64,000 nt of DNA from Candidatus Bathyarchaeota archaeon (GTDB taxonomy: Archaea > Thermoproteota > Bathyarchaeia > JAPDIZ01), in contig JAPDIZ010000002.1 of NCBI GenBank assembly GCA_029259355.1, positions 558,001 through 622,000 of the forward strand, read 5' to 3'. Below are positions 34,992-43,411 of this stretch, piece by piece (the stretch's first letter is position 1; every line of letters begins with the position of its first letter). The notes under the pieces are model-generated. The model made no database searches. It was not told the DNA's origin and saw only the letters and a list, made by a program, of their open reading frames with translations. Made by a program: the position numbers and the translations under genes.

Positions 34992-36152
34992 CTAGGAGAC
35001 TTGGGCTTGCTCCTCCCTCCGATAAATCTTTCCGCTAGCGTATACGAGGGGTAGCGAGGAGAGGGCTGCAGCTACCGAGAACACAGCATAAGTGGTCTGG
35101 GCGCCAAGAACTTCAAGCATAGATCCTGCAACTACTGGGCTTATGGTCCACCCGAGGCCAAACATAGCTTCTCCGAAGCCCATCGCGACGCCGACGTCTC
35201 CCTTCCCCACCCTCTTCGACACTAGCGTAAGCGTCATGGGAGAAAGAACTCCAAAGGCTACTCCCAGCAAAACCGCTAGCAACACGAGTACGGAGAGCTG
35301 GGTAGCCGCCCCAAGTGCGGCTAAGGCCATCGACAGGATTAGCAAAGCCAGCACCACCATCTTCGCTTCCCCCATTCTCGAGAGCCTCCCAGCGCTCGCA
35401 AACATCCCAAGCCTCGTAACCCCTATAACAGCGAGAACCAGCCCGACAACGCCTGTGGATACCCCAGCCTCGTGGACCTGAGCTGGCCAAAGGACGAAAA
35501 CCAAGCCCATAGAAGCTCCGTAGACGGCTATGGCTACGTAAACATCGACAGCTTCTCGAATAGCGGGCAATGCTCTCCACTCGCTGCCCACTAGCTCCCA
35601 ACCCTTGCTCTCTCTAACACGGAGTAGCGTCAGCGCAAGAGCAAAAGCGATCACAGCCGATGAGATGGCGAACAAGGCCTTGAACCCGAGAAGCTGAGCA
35701 ACAAAGCCTCCGAGAGCAGGTCCTAGCGAGAAGGCTACTCCCCAAGAGAGCGAGAACATCCCCATAGCAGCTGCCCTAACATCCCAATCGGTCATCTCAG
35801 CGATCATCGCCTCAGCCATAGGCCACAGAAAAGCGTACGCAACACCCCCAACAACTCTCGTAGCGATCACGGATGGAATGGTGTCAGCCCAGAGAAGCGC
35901 TACAGCCGATAATCCGCAACCAGCTACTCCTATGGCGTAGGGCTTGAAGTGGCCGACTCTCTGAGAAAAGAAGCCGACGGCTATGGGGAGGAAAGCGTAT
36001 GGAGCAGCGAAAACCGCGCCAACAACCCCTACGTCAACATAGGATCCCCCGATGCCCTTTACGTAGATGGGGAGGATTGGCGTGTGCAACGCCATCCCCA
36101 AGGCCGTGAGGAATATCGACGCATACAGGTACTTTAGCGAGCTATGCCCCAT
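34992..36152 (-). CDS. MFS transporter
   Basis: Twelve-helix major facilitator, 387 residues from ATG 36150-36152. YASIFLTALGMALHTPILPIYVKGIGG and the motif between helices 2 and 3 (GFFSQRVGHFKPY) plus GGVAYAFLWPMAEAMIAEM are typical of drug/sugar efflux MFS proteins. The substrate cannot be deduced. It diverges from the MutY-like gene with only about 55 bases between starts. Confidence 0.82.
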   Translation of the reverse strand: MGHSSLKYLYASIFLTALGMALHTPILPIYVKGIGGSYVDVGVVGAVFAAPYAFLPIAVGFFSQRVGHFKPYAIGVAGCGLSAVALLWADTIPSVIATRVVGGVAYAFLWPMAEAMIAEMTDWDVRAAAMGMFSLSWGVAFSLGPALGGFVAQLLGFKALFAISSAVIAFALALTLLRVRESKGWELVGSEWRALPAIREAVDVYVAIAVYGASMGLVFVLWPAQVHEAGVSTGVVGLVLAVIGVTRLGMFASAGRLSRMGEAKMVVLALLILSMALAALGAATQLSVLVLLAVLLGVAFGVLSPMTLTLVSKRVGKGDVGVAMGFGEAMFGLGWTISPVVAGSMLEVLGAQTTYAVFSVAAALSSLPLVYASGKIYRREEQAQVS

Positions 36153-36208
36153 ATTTCTCGCCAAAGCCAAAAGAGGAGTTGCGTAGCGATAAAGGCGTGT
36201 TGGTTGGC

Positions 36209-36820
36209 ATGGAAGACAAAATGGGAGTATTCGTGGAGAAGCTGTTGAGTTGGCACAAGAAACGCAGCAGGAGCTTTAGCTGGAGAAAGGAGACCAACAC
36301 CTACTCCATCGCGGTTGCTGCTGTGTTGCTCAGGCGCACCCGTGCAGAGATGGTTGAGCCAATCTACGAAGAGATTATGCGCAGGTGGCCATCGCCTCAT
36401 CAGCTCGCTGAGGCAAGCGAAGAAGAACTTCAGCAACTACTCAAGCCCATAGGGCTTTTCCGCGGAAGAGCTAGAGAGCTGAGGGAAATAGGTGGGTTCC
36501 TAGCTGAAGGAGGTGATTGGGCCCATCCGCCCAAGGGAATAGGCCCATACGCTCTATCCATCATCAGGTGCTTTGCGCTGGGTCAGCCAGCTCTCGCAAT
36601 AGACTCCAACGTGAGGAGGGTCTTGTCTAGGGTGTTTGGAAGCGAGGAAGCGACCGCTTTGTTGGAGAAACTTGTTAGCGGAATGGGGGTTGAAGAAGCG
36701 CGTAGGCTCAACTTATCGCTGATTGACTTCGGCGCGCTTGTCTGTAAACCTAGGTTACCTAGGTGTGGAGAATGCCCGTTGAGGCGTTTGTGTAGCTGGT
36801 TCGAGAAAAACCTAGGGTAG
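36209..36820 (+). CDS. HhH-GPD DNA glycosylase with [4Fe-4S] loop, MutY/MIG-like
   Basis: Base-excision repair enzyme, about 203 residues. WHKKRSRSFSWRKETNTYSIAVAAVLLRRTRAEMVEPIY is the MutY/mismatch-glycosylase start; the hairpin GIGPYALSII and catalytic Asp in AIDSNVRRVLSRVFG follow; the cluster ligands are CKPRLPRCGECPLRRLC (C-x6-C-x2-C-x5-C). The hairpin lacks the catalytic lysine of endonuclease III, favouring an A/G or T/G mismatch glycosylase. ATG 36209 is chosen over 36179. The MutY C-terminal domain is absent. Confidence 0.85.
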   Translation: MEDKMGVFVEKLLSWHKKRSRSFSWRKETNTYSIAVAAVLLRRTRAEMVEPIYEEIMRRWPSPHQLAEASEEELQQLLKPIGLFRGRARELREIGGFLAEGGDWAHPPKGIGPYALSIIRCFALGQPALAIDSNVRRVLSRVFGSEEATALLEKLVSGMGVEEARRLNLSLIDFGALVCKPRLPRCGECPLRRLCSWFEKNLG

Positions 36821-36822
36821 CT

Positions 36823-36957
36823 CTACTCCTCAAACCACTCCTCTTCCTCTTCTTCCCAAAACTCCTCCTCTTCTCCCTCTTCCTCCCAAAACTCCTCTTC
36901 TCCCCACTCCTCTTCCTCTTCTTCCCACTCTTCCTCCCATTCCTCTTCCTTTATCAT
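36823..36957 (-). CDS. Hyperacidic Glu/Trp microprotein, 44 residues
   Basis: ATG 36955-36957 to TAG 36823-36825. The product is 30 Glu, 6 Trp, 3 Phe, 2 Gly and an N-terminal MIK; Trp or Phe-Trp recur every 4-11 residues between runs of Glu, with two copies of a GEEEEFW-like unit. Predicted net charge is near -29. It has an SD-like GGGGGGAG six bases before the ATG and a perfect-looking TATA box about 45 bases upstream, so I regard it as expressed. No family is known to me; DNA-mimic, histone/ribosome chaperone or metal binding are speculation. Confidence 0.7.
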   Translation of the reverse strand: MIKEEEWEEEWEEEEEEWGEEEFWEEEGEEEEFWEEEEEEWFEE

Positions 36958-37000
36958 CGGCTAACTCCCCCCAGAGCCGATTGGTGCAGAGAAAGCTGAA

Positions 37001-37010
37001 GTATATATCG
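37001..37010 (-). promoter_or_regulatory. TATA box for the Glu/Trp microprotein gene
   Basis: CGATATATAC on the minus strand, about 45-50 bases upstream of the ATG, which predicts a leader of about 20 bases containing the SD. Confidence 0.6.
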
Positions 37011-37084
37011 TTTACGTGCATTCAGCTAAGTGGTTGGGATTGGTTTACAAGAAGCTGTTAATTGAGGAGCAGCGCTCGTACATC

Positions 37085-37094
37085 CTTATATAAG
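37085..37094 (+). promoter_or_regulatory. TATA box for the PIN-domain ATPase gene
   Basis: CTTATATAAG, centred about 33 bases before ATG 37123. With normal archaeal spacing the transcript would start within a few bases of the start codon, so the mRNA is probably leaderless or nearly so; no SD is present. Confidence 0.65.
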
Positions 37095-37122
37095 AGTGTT
37101 GGCATCTCCTCGGTAAGGCTTG

Positions 37123-38907
37123 ATGGAGTTGGCTGAGAAGAAGTACGTCCCCGACACCAGCGCAGTAATCGAGAAGGTGGTTTCGAAGCTGATTAAGGAG
37201 GGGAGGGTATCGGGAAAGCTGCTCATACACCGAGCGGTAGTTTCGGAGCTCGAGATGCAAGCCAACAGAGGTAGAGAGGTCGGCTTCATAGGGCTGGATG
37301 AGCTCAAGAAGGTACAGCAGCTGGCTGAGGAGAGCGATGGAGCAATTTCGGTCGAGGTTTTTGGCGAGAGACCCACCGAGTCGCAGATTAGGCTGGCGAG
37401 AGCAGGGGAGATAGACGCCCTTATACGCGATGACGCGTGGAGGATTGGCGCTACCCTTATCACCTGCGACCGCGTGCAAGCAGAGACTGCGCTGGCTATG
37501 GGAGTTGACACCATCTACATAAAGCCTAGGCGGAGGAAGAAGGGGCTTTTCCTCGACAAGTTCTTCGACTCTAACACCATGTCAGTGCACCTAAAGGAGG
37601 GAACAATCCCCTACGCCAAGAAGGGCGTTCCCGGCAGATGGGAGATGGCCCCCCTCTCAAACCGAGTGCTGACGAAAGCTGATATGGAGCGGTATGTGAG
37701 GCAGATCATCAGCGCAGCAAAAGCTGGGGGAAACGGCTTTGTCGAAAGCGAGAGACGGTGGTCAACCATCGTCCAGCTTGGGGAGTATAGAGTAGTTGTG
37801 GTTAAGCCGCCTCTCTCCGATGGGCTCGAGATAACGGTTACTCGCCCCTTAACCCACCTCGAGCTCGAAGACTACAAGCTACACCCCAAGCTCATCAAGA
37901 GGCTCGAGACGCAGGCTGAGGGAATCTTGATAGCGGGAGCTCCCGGAATGGGCAAAACAACCTTTGCCGAAGCCTTAGCCAGATTCTACGAGAGGAAAGG
38001 GAAAACCGTCAAGACAGTGGAGTCTCCTAGAGACCTACACCTCCCAGACGACGTAACTCAGTACTCCAAGAGCCACGCCGCCCCTGGCGAAATCCACGAC
38101 ATCTTGCTTCTCTCTAGGCCAGACTATACCGTGTTCGACGAAATGAGAACCTCTGAAGACTTCGCGCTGTTTGCAGACATGAGGCTTGCTGGAGTTGGGA
38201 TGATCGGCGTCGTCCACGCAACAACGCCCATAGACGCCATCCAGAGGATGATAGGAAGGATAGAGCTGGGGGTAATTCCCTCAATCATAGACACTGTGAT
38301 CTTCATAGAGAACGGCGAGGTTTCGAAGGTCTACGAGCTTACGAGAGCAGTTAAGGTCCCAACCGGCATGACTGAGCGCGACCTAGCTAGGCCAGTGGTG
38401 GAGGTAAGAGACTTCATAACAGGCGAGCTCGAGTACGAGATATACACCTTTGGCGAGCAAACTCACGTCATTCCAGTCAGGAGCTGGGAGCAGTCAGCGA
38501 GCGAGTTTGCGGAGAAGGTTTCGGAAGTTGTTCCGGGAGCAAGAGTTGAAGTGTTTGGAAAAAGAGCGAAGGTCTACATCCCAGAGGAGATGGCCACCAG
38601 AGGCGTTTTCAGAAGGCTTAAGAGGCTCGGCAGAGCTCATGGCGTACGCGTCGACGTAGCTACGTCTGAGGGAGAAGAGGTTACGCTTCCCTACGAGCTT
38701 AGAGATGAGGGCGATGCGGTAATCATAGACCTAGGCAAGGGTTTCGCTGGAGCAAGGGTGGCGCTTTATGGAGGAGGCAGGAAGCTAACTTCCGCCAAAG
38801 CAGATCAGAGTGGAAAGATCAGGTTGTCGAAGAAGAGGGGAGCTGGTAAGAAGGTGTTGAGGCTAGTGGATATGGGTGAAAACATCGAGGTGAGGCTAAG
38901 GAGCTAA
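37123..38907 (+). CDS. PINc/VapC-type ATPase (PIN, PilT-like ATPase and KH domains)
   Basis: Conserved archaeal multidomain protein, 594 residues. An N-terminal PIN nuclease-like domain (VPDTSAVIEKVVSKL, later EIDALIRDDAWRIGATLITCDR with acidic residues) is followed by a PilT/GspE-like ATPase with Walker A GAPGMGKTTFAEALA at about residue 272 and Walker B-like YTVFDEMRTSEDF, then a KH-type RNA-binding segment near 460-530 (VYIPEEMATRGVFRRLKRLG) and a small C-terminal beta domain. Role is probably RNA processing or ribosome-linked quality control; not established. Confidence 0.88.
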   Translation: MELAEKKYVPDTSAVIEKVVSKLIKEGRVSGKLLIHRAVVSELEMQANRGREVGFIGLDELKKVQQLAEESDGAISVEVFGERPTESQIRLARAGEIDALIRDDAWRIGATLITCDRVQAETALAMGVDTIYIKPRRRKKGLFLDKFFDSNTMSVHLKEGTIPYAKKGVPGRWEMAPLSNRVLTKADMERYVRQIISAAKAGGNGFVESERRWSTIVQLGEYRVVVVKPPLSDGLEITVTRPLTHLELEDYKLHPKLIKRLETQAEGILIAGAPGMGKTTFAEALARFYERKGKTVKTVESPRDLHLPDDVTQYSKSHAAPGEIHDILLLSRPDYTVFDEMRTSEDFALFADMRLAGVGMIGVVHATTPIDAIQRMIGRIELGVIPSIIDTVIFIENGEVSKVYELTRAVKVPTGMTERDLARPVVEVRDFITGELEYEIYTFGEQTHVIPVRSWEQSASEFAEKVSEVVPGARVEVFGKRAKVYIPEEMATRGVFRRLKRLGRAHGVRVDVATSEGEEVTLPYELRDEGDAVIIDLGKGFAGARVALYGGGRKLTSAKADQSGKIRLSKKRGAGKKVLRLVDMGENIEVRLRS

Positions 38908-39603
38908 GAAGCCATGCTGCCTAAGCAAGTCTCGCAGATAACGCAGCCCCTCTTCGCGCGAAAAAACGCCGTAGTGTCCTTCAGCCAAAACAGTGAAGCT
39001 TTCTTTCAGCAACTTCCGAATCGAGTCAGCCCACTGGCTTAGGTTAGAACCCCACTCCTCGCTAAAAGGTCCGTGAGCATCTTGCGCAAACAATACTCTT
39101 TCGCCGTTGGTAGAGAGCAGTATCGAAATGCTTCCTGGCGTGTGCCCAGGCGTATGAACCCACTCAAACACCTTGTTACCAACTCTAATTTCCCCACCGC
39201 TACCCCTCAGCTTAACGTCTACGACACAGGGCTTTAGCGAAACCCCATACGCGTAGGCAGCTGACTTGACTCTGTCGCCTTGCTCAAGAACTGGGGCGTC
39301 GAGCTCGTGCATGTAGACCTTCACCCCATATCTCTCTCTGAAGTAGGCAGCGCCTCCTACGTGGTCTATGTGCAAGTGGGTGATGAGCAAAGCTTCTAAG
39401 GCTTCGGGATCGAGCTCAGCAGATTTCATGTTCTCCTCTATCTGCTTGACGCTTCTGCCAGCTCCGCAGTCTATAAGAGCAACCGCTTTACCGCAGTTGA
39501 CAGCATACACTAAGCAGTCCTCAAAATCCGTATATCCAGGACCACCTACCAAGTAGACATCTTTCGCAATTTCCCCAGCTTTGCGTCTCCTCCAGACTGG
39601 CAC
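38896..39603 (-). CDS. Metallo-beta-lactamase-fold hydrolase (glyoxalase II-like)
   Basis: Binuclear-zinc hydrolase of 235 residues. HLHIDHVGG supplies the HxHxDH motif, then HTPGHTPGSISI (third His), FAQDAHGP (bridging Asp) and AEGHYG (last His). The family includes hydroxyacylglutathione hydrolases and lactonases; the substrate is unknown. It is convergent with the PIN-domain ATPase, overlapping by 12 bases. Confidence 0.85.
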   Translation of the reverse strand: MPVWRRRKAGEIAKDVYLVGGPGYTDFEDCLVYAVNCGKAVALIDCGAGRSVKQIEENMKSAELDPEALEALLITHLHIDHVGGAAYFRERYGVKVYMHELDAPVLEQGDRVKSAAYAYGVSLKPCVVDVKLRGSGGEIRVGNKVFEWVHTPGHTPGSISILLSTNGERVLFAQDAHGPFSEEWGSNLSQWADSIRKLLKESFTVLAEGHYGVFSREEGLRYLRDLLRQHGFLAP

Positions 39604-39685
39604 AGCGCCAACACCTCACCTACAAGATTTGCAAGGAATCTGTTGAACACCCCTTATTACGCGCCTTAGCTATTTTTGTGTGGGG

Positions 39686-40390
39686 ATGCGTGTGGAGAAG
39701 GGCCTAAACCCCGTGTTCATAAGGGGATTCGACCTACCGGATGTGTGGTTTAAGGCGGTGGACAAGCTCCTCGATGTGGGATATGAGTACGTCGTTCAGC
39801 GAGGCTCTTTCGTAGGACACAAGCGCAAGGAGTTCGACTTCGTCGTCCTCCACGTCACCAACCCTGGAAACAGACCCCTGATTCCTGAGGTGCCCAAGGA
39901 CTTGGAGGGTGTTGTTCCCGCACCAACCTCCATGGACTACGTCTACGAATACTTCCTTGGCTACATCGCTACCGGCGAGAAGAAGCCTGAAGAAGCATAT
40001 ACCTATGGCCAGAGGCTCACATCCTACGAGGGGGTAAATCAGCTTAGAGAAGCAATCGAGATCCTAAAGAACACGCCCGAGACGAATCAAGCGATCATGG
40101 AGATAGGTACCCCCACGGACATACTCCTTGAAGACCCGCCTTGCCTTAGGCTCATCGACTTAAGAGTTCGATACGGGAAGCTACACTTCGTCGTCTACTT
40201 CAGGAGCTGGGACCTTTGGGGAGGGTTCCCCGCAAACCTAGCCGCTATACAGCTGCTGAAGGAGCATATGGCTAAAGAGGTCGGAGTAGGTGATGGAGAG
40301 CTTGTGTGCGTATCGAAGGGGCTTCACCTCTACGACTACCAGTTCGAGTGGGCTATGCTTATCACGAGGAGAAAGAAGCCTGAAGGCTAG
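39686..40390 (+). CDS. thyA: Thymidylate synthase (archaeal ThyA-type)
   Basis: Methylates dUMP to dTMP. The 234 residues are shorter than bacterial ThyA but keep the nucleophile region DPPCLRLIDLRVRYGKLHF, the RSWDLWGGFPANLAAIQLL block that binds dUMP, and SKGLHLYDYQFEWA. ATG 39686 is chosen; a GTG two codons earlier is possible. It overlaps the convergent rps25e by four bases. Confidence 0.9.
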   Translation: MRVEKGLNPVFIRGFDLPDVWFKAVDKLLDVGYEYVVQRGSFVGHKRKEFDFVVLHVTNPGNRPLIPEVPKDLEGVVPAPTSMDYVYEYFLGYIATGEKKPEEAYTYGQRLTSYEGVNQLREAIEILKNTPETNQAIMEIGTPTDILLEDPPCLRLIDLRVRYGKLHFVVYFRSWDLWGGFPANLAAIQLLKEHMAKEVGVGDGELVCVSKGLHLYDYQFEWAMLITRRKKPEG

Positions 40391-40716
40391 GCTGCCGCGG
40401 GAGCGTACACCCTGAGGTGAGCGTTTCCGCTTACCTGCTTGATCAGCTTTCTCTGCTCCAGCACTCGGAGCAGCTGCTTGGCCACGCCTATCCTAAGGTT
40501 ATACTTTGACGCAACCACATAGGGCGTTATAGCCTTAAGCGAGAGAATTTCTTGAACCATAGACTCATCGTCGATGTTGGGCAAGGAGATGCTTCCCAGC
40601 CTAGGAGCGTAGGCTTTCTGAGCCTCCTTCTTCCCTCGCTCACCCTTTTCCTTCTCCTCTCTCAGCCTCTGCTGCCTCTCGAGCTGGCTCAAAGTGGGCT
40701 TCTTCTTTCCACCCAC
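40387..40716 (-). CDS. rps25e: 30S ribosomal protein S25e (eS25)
   Basis: Small-subunit protein found in eukaryotes and the TACK archaea, absent from Euryarchaeota, 109 residues. Lys-rich N-terminus GGKKKPTLSQLERQQRLREEKEKG, then a winged helix: VQEILSLKAITPYVVASKYNLRIGVAKQLLRVLEQRKLIK. Helps place the organism. Confidence 0.94.
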   Translation of the reverse strand: MGGKKKPTLSQLERQQRLREEKEKGERGKKEAQKAYAPRLGSISLPNIDDESMVQEILSLKAITPYVVASKYNLRIGVAKQLLRVLEQRKLIKQVSGNAHLRVYAPAAA

Positions 40717-40771
40717 TTAAGCCACCCCCGAGGGCTTCAGGAATTTTATTTAGAGCAGGGGTAGATAGGCG

Positions 40772-42880
40772 TTACTCAGGGCTTAGCCTCATCCTCGCGT
40801 CGACGGCGACGCAGCCCCTTCCCTCAGGCAATACTATAAGGGGGTTTATGTCTATCTCCAGAATCTCAGCGAACCTCGTCGAGAGTGTAGAGAGCCTAAG
40901 CAGAACGTCTACGATTGATGATATGTCGGATGGGGGCTCTCCCCTGAAGCCTCTGAGGATCTTGTACATCTTAATCTCCCTCACCATCTCCTCCGCATCT
41001 TCTCGCGTAAGCGGAGCTACTCTGAAGGAGACATCCCTCACTGCCTCTATGTAGATGCCTCCTAAGCCAAACATGATCACTGGACCGAAGCACGGGTCTC
41101 GATACATCCCCGCAACAACTTCTTTGCCACCCATCACCATCTCTTGAACCAAAACCCCTATCACCTCAGCGAATGGAGCATAAGCTTCTGTTCTCCACTT
41201 GAGTATGGCGAAGGCGTCTTCAACCTCTCGTGGAGACTCGATCCCCACCCTTACAGCGCCTATGTCGGATTTGTGCACTATCTGAGGCGATACGAGCTTC
41301 ATGACGAGGGGATACCTTATCTCCTCTGCGATCTTCATGGCCTCGTCTAGGTCGTGGGCGAGCCCGCCCCTAGGCGTGGGGATGCCGCAAGCTCTCAGTA
41401 TCTCGATGGCTTCGGTTTCGAGAAGGTTTTGCCTGCCAACGGACCTAACCAACTGGATGATCTTTCTGATGCTTTCCTCATCTATTTCGATTTCTGGTGG
41501 CTTCCTCGTCTTTCCCACCGCTTTTTGCCTAAGCCTTGCGTAGAGGTAAAGCCCGTATAGCGAGTAAGCGGCTCTCTCAGGAGTGGCATAGTTAGGAATC
41601 CCATGCTTCTTAAGGATCTCAATGCCTTCCCTAACCATCTTGCCGCCCATCCAGCAAGCCACGACGGGCTTACCGCCTCTCTTCGCGACCTCGGCTAGGT
41701 AGGTAGCTGTCTTCTCTGGCTCAGTAACGTCTTGGGGAGTTAGAATCACTAGAAGTCCACCCACGCTTTCGTCTTCTATCAGCTCCTCAAAGGCGCTTCT
41801 GTACCTCTCGGCTTCAGCGTCTCCGATGAGGTCTAGGGGATTGCGCACCTGCACCTTCTTGGGCAAGCGCTGCCTAAGCCTATCGACGGTGGCGCTGGAG
41901 AAGCTAGCTAGCTCAAGCCCAAGCTTAGAGCAAGCATCGGTTGCGGCTATCCCTGGACCGCCTGCGTTAGTCACTATCGCAACGCCCTTTTCGAGCGAGG
42001 GAAGAGGCTGGGTAGCGAAGGCCATAGCTAGGTCGAACAGCTCCTCTACGCTGCCTACGCGGATGACGTTAGACTGCTTGAAAGCGGAGGAGTAGGCCGC
42101 CTCCGAGCCAGCCAGCGAGCCCGTGTGAGACGATACCGCTCTAGCTCCTGCCTCGCTAGTGCCCAGCCTGAGGACAATTATTGGCTTGGTCTTAGAGACC
42201 TCGTAGGCGGTTTCGATGAACTCTGGACCCCTCGTTATGGACTCGATATAGAGGAGTATGACGCCTGTGTCTGGGTCATCCTTCAGCTCCTTGAGCAAAT
42301 CGACCTCGTCTACGTCGGCTTTGTTGCCTATGCTGATAAACTTGCTGAAACCCACCCCCTGCTCAACCGACCAGTCCAGTATGGAGGTTGCGAGAGCTCC
42401 GCTCTGCGATATGAAGGCTATCTTGCCGGGAAGAGGAGGCTCGGGAGCGAAGCTAGCGTTTATGCCAGCCACCGCGTTGATTACGCCTAAGCAGTTGGGC
42501 CCTATGAAGCGTATGCCATACCTCTTCGCTACCTCAACGACTTCTTCCTCCAGCCAAGCCCCCTTTTCTCCGATCTCCTTGAAACCCGCAGTGATGATTA
42601 CGGCGTACTTTATGCCCTTCTTCCCGCAATCCTCCATCACTTGAGGAACCGAGAGCCTAGGAACCACTATGACCGCTAGGTCTGGCACCTCAGGGAGGTT
42701 TAGCACACTGGGGTAGCACTTCACCCCCAGCACTTCTTCAGCTTGAGAGTTAACCGGGTACACCCGCACCTTCGACTCTAACAAGTTCTTGAATATGGAG
42801 TGGCCGACCTTACCCGGCTTACGCGAAGCTCCTACGACAACAACCGAAGATGGGTTGAGCAGTTTATGTAGCTCGTCCAC
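40772..42880 (-). CDS. acd: Acetate-CoA ligase (ADP-forming), fused alpha-beta
   Basis: Makes ATP from acetyl-CoA or other acyl-CoA, an archaeal substrate-level phosphorylation step; 702 residues. The N-terminal CoA-binding half has VVVVGASRKPGKVGHSIFKNL, FIGPNCLGV, FISQSGALATSILDW and the phosphohistidine region SSHTGSLAGSEAAY; the C-terminal ATP-grasp half starts near residue 480 with AIEILRACGIPTPRG, KLVSPQIVHKSDIGAV and MFGLGGIYIEA. GTG 42878-42880 follows GGTGGAAG; the longer frame to 43009 would overlap the divergent stress-protein gene. Confidence 0.92.
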   Translation of the reverse strand: MDELHKLLNPSSVVVVGASRKPGKVGHSIFKNLLESKVRVYPVNSQAEEVLGVKCYPSVLNLPEVPDLAVIVVPRLSVPQVMEDCGKKGIKYAVIITAGFKEIGEKGAWLEEEVVEVAKRYGIRFIGPNCLGVINAVAGINASFAPEPPLPGKIAFISQSGALATSILDWSVEQGVGFSKFISIGNKADVDEVDLLKELKDDPDTGVILLYIESITRGPEFIETAYEVSKTKPIIVLRLGTSEAGARAVSSHTGSLAGSEAAYSSAFKQSNVIRVGSVEELFDLAMAFATQPLPSLEKGVAIVTNAGGPGIAATDACSKLGLELASFSSATVDRLRQRLPKKVQVRNPLDLIGDAEAERYRSAFEELIEDESVGGLLVILTPQDVTEPEKTATYLAEVAKRGGKPVVACWMGGKMVREGIEILKKHGIPNYATPERAAYSLYGLYLYARLRQKAVGKTRKPPEIEIDEESIRKIIQLVRSVGRQNLLETEAIEILRACGIPTPRGGLAHDLDEAMKIAEEIRYPLVMKLVSPQIVHKSDIGAVRVGIESPREVEDAFAILKWRTEAYAPFAEVIGVLVQEMVMGGKEVVAGMYRDPCFGPVIMFGLGGIYIEAVRDVSFRVAPLTREDAEEMVREIKMYKILRGFRGEPPSDISSIVDVLLRLSTLSTRFAEILEIDINPLIVLPEGRGCVAVDARMRLSPE

Positions 42881-42950
42881 CTTCCACCCCAACCACAGCT
42901 CTAATGTACCATGCTTCCCCGTTATGTATTTGGCGAAGGGGGGACGCTGC

Positions 42951-43399
42951 TTGGAACAAAGTTTTTGCAGAAAAATATTGCTTCCCATAGACAGCTCAGA
43001 CTGCTCCAAGGTGGCTGCAAGCTACGCGCTGAAGGTTGCTGAGCTGAACAACGCTGAGCTCCACGTAATACACATCGTAGACGAGACAACGGCGTCGGCC
43101 TACGCAGAGCAGAAGAAGATTTCCAGAGACCAAGCGTTTCGACAGCTCGTCAAAGAAGGAAAGAAGATGGTGGAGGAGGTGGTGCGAGAGGCTGCGAAGA
43201 AGGGGCTGGCAACCAAGAGCTATGTGAGGACGGGGGTGGTGGTTGAACAGATAGTTCAAGCTGCTGAGGAGTTCGGCGCAGACCTAATCGTCATGGGCAC
43301 ACACGGCAGAACCGGCTCCAGCAGGATGATCGTAGGAAGCATTGCTGAAAAGTCATTAGACACGCCCCCTGCCCAGTGCTGGTGATCAGATGCCACTAG
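42951..43399 (+). CDS. Universal stress protein (UspA) with a single-base frame break near its end
   Basis: Nucleotide-binding UspA fold of about 148 residues. RKILLPIDSSDCSKVAASYAL, then VIHIVDETTA and the ATP-site DLIVMGTHGRTGSSRMIVGSIAEK. In the raw frame the end becomes SLDTPPAQCW and stops at 43382; the conserved last strand RHAPCPVLVIRCH lies in the -1 frame and ends at TAG 43397-43399. Restoring one A at about 43356-43358 (TTA-GA to TTA-AGA) gives the normal C-terminus. Start TTG 42951-42953. I record the restored span. Confidence 0.8.
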
Positions 43400-43411
43400 G
43401 AGGTTGAGGCG

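Noticed and set aside
36830-37021. A 63-codon Gly/Arg-rich frame overlapping the Glu/Trp gene
   Set aside because: It is the frame-shifted shadow of a purine-rich GAG/GGA tract and extends through the TATA box; the other frame has the SD, ATG and regular aromatic spacing.
42881-43009. N-terminal extension of the acetate-CoA ligase to 43009
   Set aside because: The extra 43 residues are low in family resemblance and would overlap the divergent stress-protein start; GTG 42878-42880 has a good SD.
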